From Roseovarius sp. UBA6217 (GTDB lineage: Bacteria > Pseudomonadota > Alphaproteobacteria > Rhodobacterales > Rhodobacteraceae), in the NCBI GenBank assembly GCA_002421985.1, contig DISF01000083.1, positions 1 to 23,037 of the forward strand: 23,037 bases of DNA, written 5' to 3'. Shown piece after piece: positions 20,991-23,037 of this stretch. Position 1 is the first letter of the stretch. Each line of letters starts with the position of its first letter. The notes under the pieces were generated by a model that was not told the origin of the DNA, ran no database searches, and was given only the letters and a program-made list of their open reading frames with translations. Both the position numbers and the translations under genes were made by a program.

Positions 20991-21518
20991 TTGAAACGAC
21001 TGGAATCCATTTTCGTTACGCTGAATGGCTGGATCCTTATCCTGATGCTATCGGCGATGACGCTGGTCGTTGGCACAAATGTTGCACTACGCTATTTGAC
21101 GGCCCATTCGCTGCCTTGGGCAGATGAACTGGCGCGCTATTTGATGATCTGGATGACCTTTGGCGGCGCTGGTCTGGTTCTGCGCACGGGCGGGCATGTT
21201 GCCATCACCAATCTTCAGGACGCATTGCCGGGCTTGGGGCAAAAAATCCTTCGTGCTGCGCTGACCCTTGGGCTTTTGCTGTTTTTCTGCTTCATGGTTC
21301 ATGTTGGTTTCCAATATGCACAGCGGATGCAATTTCAGGTCACGCCAGCCATGCGCATCCCTTATCTTTATGTCTATGCGGCCATGCCGATCGGGTTTGT
21401 TTTGCTTATCCTCCATCTGTTGTTGATCGCCCGCCGCTTTATCATGGCGGGTGACTACAAGCGCAGTGATGACGCAGAGGCATCCGCAAACCCCATCCCC
21501 GGCGGTGCCAATGGCTGA
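20991..21518 (+). CDS. TRAP transporter small membrane subunit (DctQ family)
   Basis: A 175-residue four-helix membrane protein forming the small subunit of the TRAP permease. NVALRYLTAHSLPWADELARYLMIW and GGAGLVLRTGGHV are the DctQ core motifs. No ATG fits the homologous N-terminus; TTG 20991 (reading M-KRLESIFVTLNGW) with AGAGG 8 nt upstream is the best start. The longer frame back to an ATG at 20808 lies inside dctP and is not protein-like. A charged tail of about 25 residues follows the last helix. Its stop overlaps the dctM start by 8 nt. Confidence 0.9.
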   Translation: MKRLESIFVTLNGWILILMLSAMTLVVGTNVALRYLTAHSLPWADELARYLMIWMTFGGAGLVLRTGGHVAITNLQDALPGLGQKILRAALTLGLLLFFCFMVHVGFQYAQRMQFQVTPAMRIPYLYVYAAMPIGFVLLILHLLLIARRFIMAGDYKRSDDAEASANPIPGGANG

Positions 21519-22794
21519 GATTCTGTTTCCAACCCTTTTCGTCTTGTTGGCGCTTGGGGTGCCGGTGGCCTTTGCGATGGCGATTTCTGTTTTTGCCGCC
21601 CTCAGCTTTGGATCGACCTATCCTGACCTTGTCGTGGTGAAGGAAATGTTTTCCGGGCTTGATAGCTTCCCCCTTCTTGCCGTGCCTTTCTTCATTCTCG
21701 CCGCCGAAATCATGACGGGAGGTGCCGTTACGCTGGCCATGCTGCGGCTGGCCCAAGCCCTTGTCGGACATCTAAAAGGCGGATTGGGCCATGCCAATGT
21801 TGTCAGTTCGGCGATGTTTGCGGGCATTTCCGGCAGCGCGTTAGCCGATGCGGCGGGACCCGGAACGATGATGATCCGAATGATGGAAAAAGGCGGCTAT
21901 GATCGATCCTATGCCGGCGCGCTGACCATTGCAAGTTCGGTGGTCGGGCCGATCATCCCGCCGTCTATCACGATGATTATCTATGCCATGCAGGATCAGA
22001 ACGTGTCGGTGGGGTCGCTGTTCATGGCGGGCGTGCTGCCGGGTCTGTTGATTGCCATAGCGGTCTTGCTGGCAAATGCGCGCGTCAGTCAAAAGCGCGG
22101 CTATGCCAGTGGCGCCCCTATGCCGGCCCTCAAGGAAATTTTGCGCATCGCAATCCATGCGTTGCCCGCCTTGTTCTTGGTTGTGCTTATCGTTGGCGGC
22201 ATCCGTTTTGGCATTTTCACCCCGACCGAGGCGTCGGTCATCGCGGTGTTTTATGCCTTGCTCGTGGGGATGTTCGTCTACCGGTCGCTGCGGGTCAGGG
22301 ATTTGCCCGGCATTATCCTGCGCGCCGCGCTTGTATCTTGCGCTGTGCTGTTGATCCTTGGAGCGGCGCGTGCCTTTGCGTGGATCTTGATCATCGAGGG
22401 GCTTCCGCAATTTCTGGCAGAAACGATTATTTCATGGGATATGTCGCCCATCGTCTTCTTGCTGGCGGTGAATGTGCTGCTGCTGATCTTTGGCCTGTTC
22501 ATGGACCCTTTGCCGGGTGTGATGATCCTTGTGCCGATCCTTGCGCCCATCAGCTTTGCACTGGGGATTGACCCGGATCACTTTGCGATCATCGTGATCG
22601 TCAACCTTACTCTTGGCCTTACGACGCCACCCGTCGGCAGCCTGATATTCGTGGTATCTTCGACAATGAACATCAAACCTTCGTCCTTGATCAAGGAAAT
22701 GCCGCCGTTCTTTTTGGCGCTTGCTGCTGCGTTACTACTGATCACGTTTGTTCCGGCGCTTTCCACATGGTTGCCAAATGTTAGTGGGTTTTAG
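21511..22794 (+). CDS. TRAP transporter large permease (DctM family)
   Basis: A 427-residue permease with about 11-12 hydrophobic segments, the ion-coupled transport channel of the TRAP system. Family motifs are VPFFILAAEIMTGG, VSSAMFAGISGSALADAAGPG (residues near 105-125), IIPPSITMIIYA and LGLTTPPVGS. ATG 21511 begins the homologous MAEILFPTLFVLLALGVP sequence and overlaps dctQ by 8 nt. The frame is open 20 codons upstream, inside dctQ only. It is the last gene of dctPQM. No terminator with a U-run was seen within 60 bp of the stop. Confidence 0.95.
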   Translation: MAEILFPTLFVLLALGVPVAFAMAISVFAALSFGSTYPDLVVVKEMFSGLDSFPLLAVPFFILAAEIMTGGAVTLAMLRLAQALVGHLKGGLGHANVVSSAMFAGISGSALADAAGPGTMMIRMMEKGGYDRSYAGALTIASSVVGPIIPPSITMIIYAMQDQNVSVGSLFMAGVLPGLLIAIAVLLANARVSQKRGYASGAPMPALKEILRIAIHALPALFLVVLIVGGIRFGIFTPTEASVIAVFYALLVGMFVYRSLRVRDLPGIILRAALVSCAVLLILGAARAFAWILIIEGLPQFLAETIISWDMSPIVFLLAVNVLLLIFGLFMDPLPGVMILVPILAPISFALGIDPDHFAIIVIVNLTLGLTTPPVGSLIFVVSSTMNIKPSSLIKEMPPFFLALAAALLLITFVPALSTWLPNVSGF

Positions 22795-23037
22795 AGCCTG
22801 ATTTGAAACTAATTGTGTGAATTTCGCAGGTTGTGATTCATTTCGGGGTACCTCGATTTTTGACTTTTCCCGCTCGTGCGGAGCGGGCTTGACGGCTTGA
22901 GGCGGGGATGATGCCGCCAGAGGGGGTTGTCGCGCGCTGTGGGGCGTCCGGTTATGGGCCTTCAGCGCGCTGTGTTTCATGCCTCACGGCGTGATTTCTG
23001 CGATCCGGGGCCCCCATCTTCGACATCACCGAGCGTG
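22795..23037. other. Non-coding right edge, possible start of a mobile element
   Basis: About 240 bp without a complete gene. It begins AT-rich, then carries a hairpin CCCGCTC-gtgcg-GAGCGGG (22869-22887) and a 10-bp direct repeat GCGCGCTGTG (22932-22941 and 22965-22974). A minus-strand frame runs from the window edge to TAA 22952-22954 (27 codons, ending QRAEGP) and could be the C-terminus of a gene outside. The texture resembles an insertion-sequence end, but I cannot identify terminal repeats or a transposase. Confidence 0.3.

Overview
The window comes from an alphaproteobacterium, most likely Rhodobacterales/Rhodobacteraceae. I infer this from the high-GC coding style, the origin-type gene order rpsT-dnaA-dnaN-recF with gyrB nearby, and the protein character; no database was consulted. 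The left quarter (1-5919, all minus strand) is the replication-initiation block: rpsT, dnaA, dnaN, recF, then a VOC-fold protein and a LysE/RhtB exporter coupled to recF by 4-nt overlaps, then the 5' part of gyrB with a good promoter. There are readable hairpins after rpsT and dnaN and between dnaA and dnaN.

The centre (6157-18464) is a catabolic island for an unidentified carboxylic acid. A seven-gene minus-strand operon runs livG - acyl-CoA ligase - livH - livM - periplasmic binding protein - livF - SDR (a Liv-type ABC importer plus activating ligase plus dehydrogenase). It starts at a sigma70-like promoter whose spacer and -10 are covered by a 16-bp palindrome, followed by a 31-codon leader ORF coupled to livG. 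Next to it, a minus-strand trio (crotonase - SCP2-type thiolase - acyl-CoA dehydrogenase) diverges from a plus-strand CaiB/BaiF protein carrying alpha-methylacyl-CoA racemase-type residues. Together these genes could import, activate, epimerise, dehydrogenate, hydrate, oxidise and thiolytically cleave a branched or alicyclic acid. Several enzymes deviate from textbook catalytic residues: Asp for Glu in the dehydrogenase, His for Glu in the crotonase, Ala for the Cys of HDCF in the thiolase. That makes the substrate the main open question.

The right part (18655-22794, plus strand) holds a split YeeE/YedE membrane-protein pair, probably for a sulfur compound. A tiny ORF with an in-frame stop follows, then about 300 bp without a gene, then a TRAP transporter (dctP, dctQ, dctM) that looks lower in GC than the rest. 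The last 240 bp have no recognisable complete gene and may be the edge of a mobile element. No tRNA, rRNA or CRISPR array was seen. The ABC and TRAP operons both have a perfect hairpin directly after the binding-protein gene.
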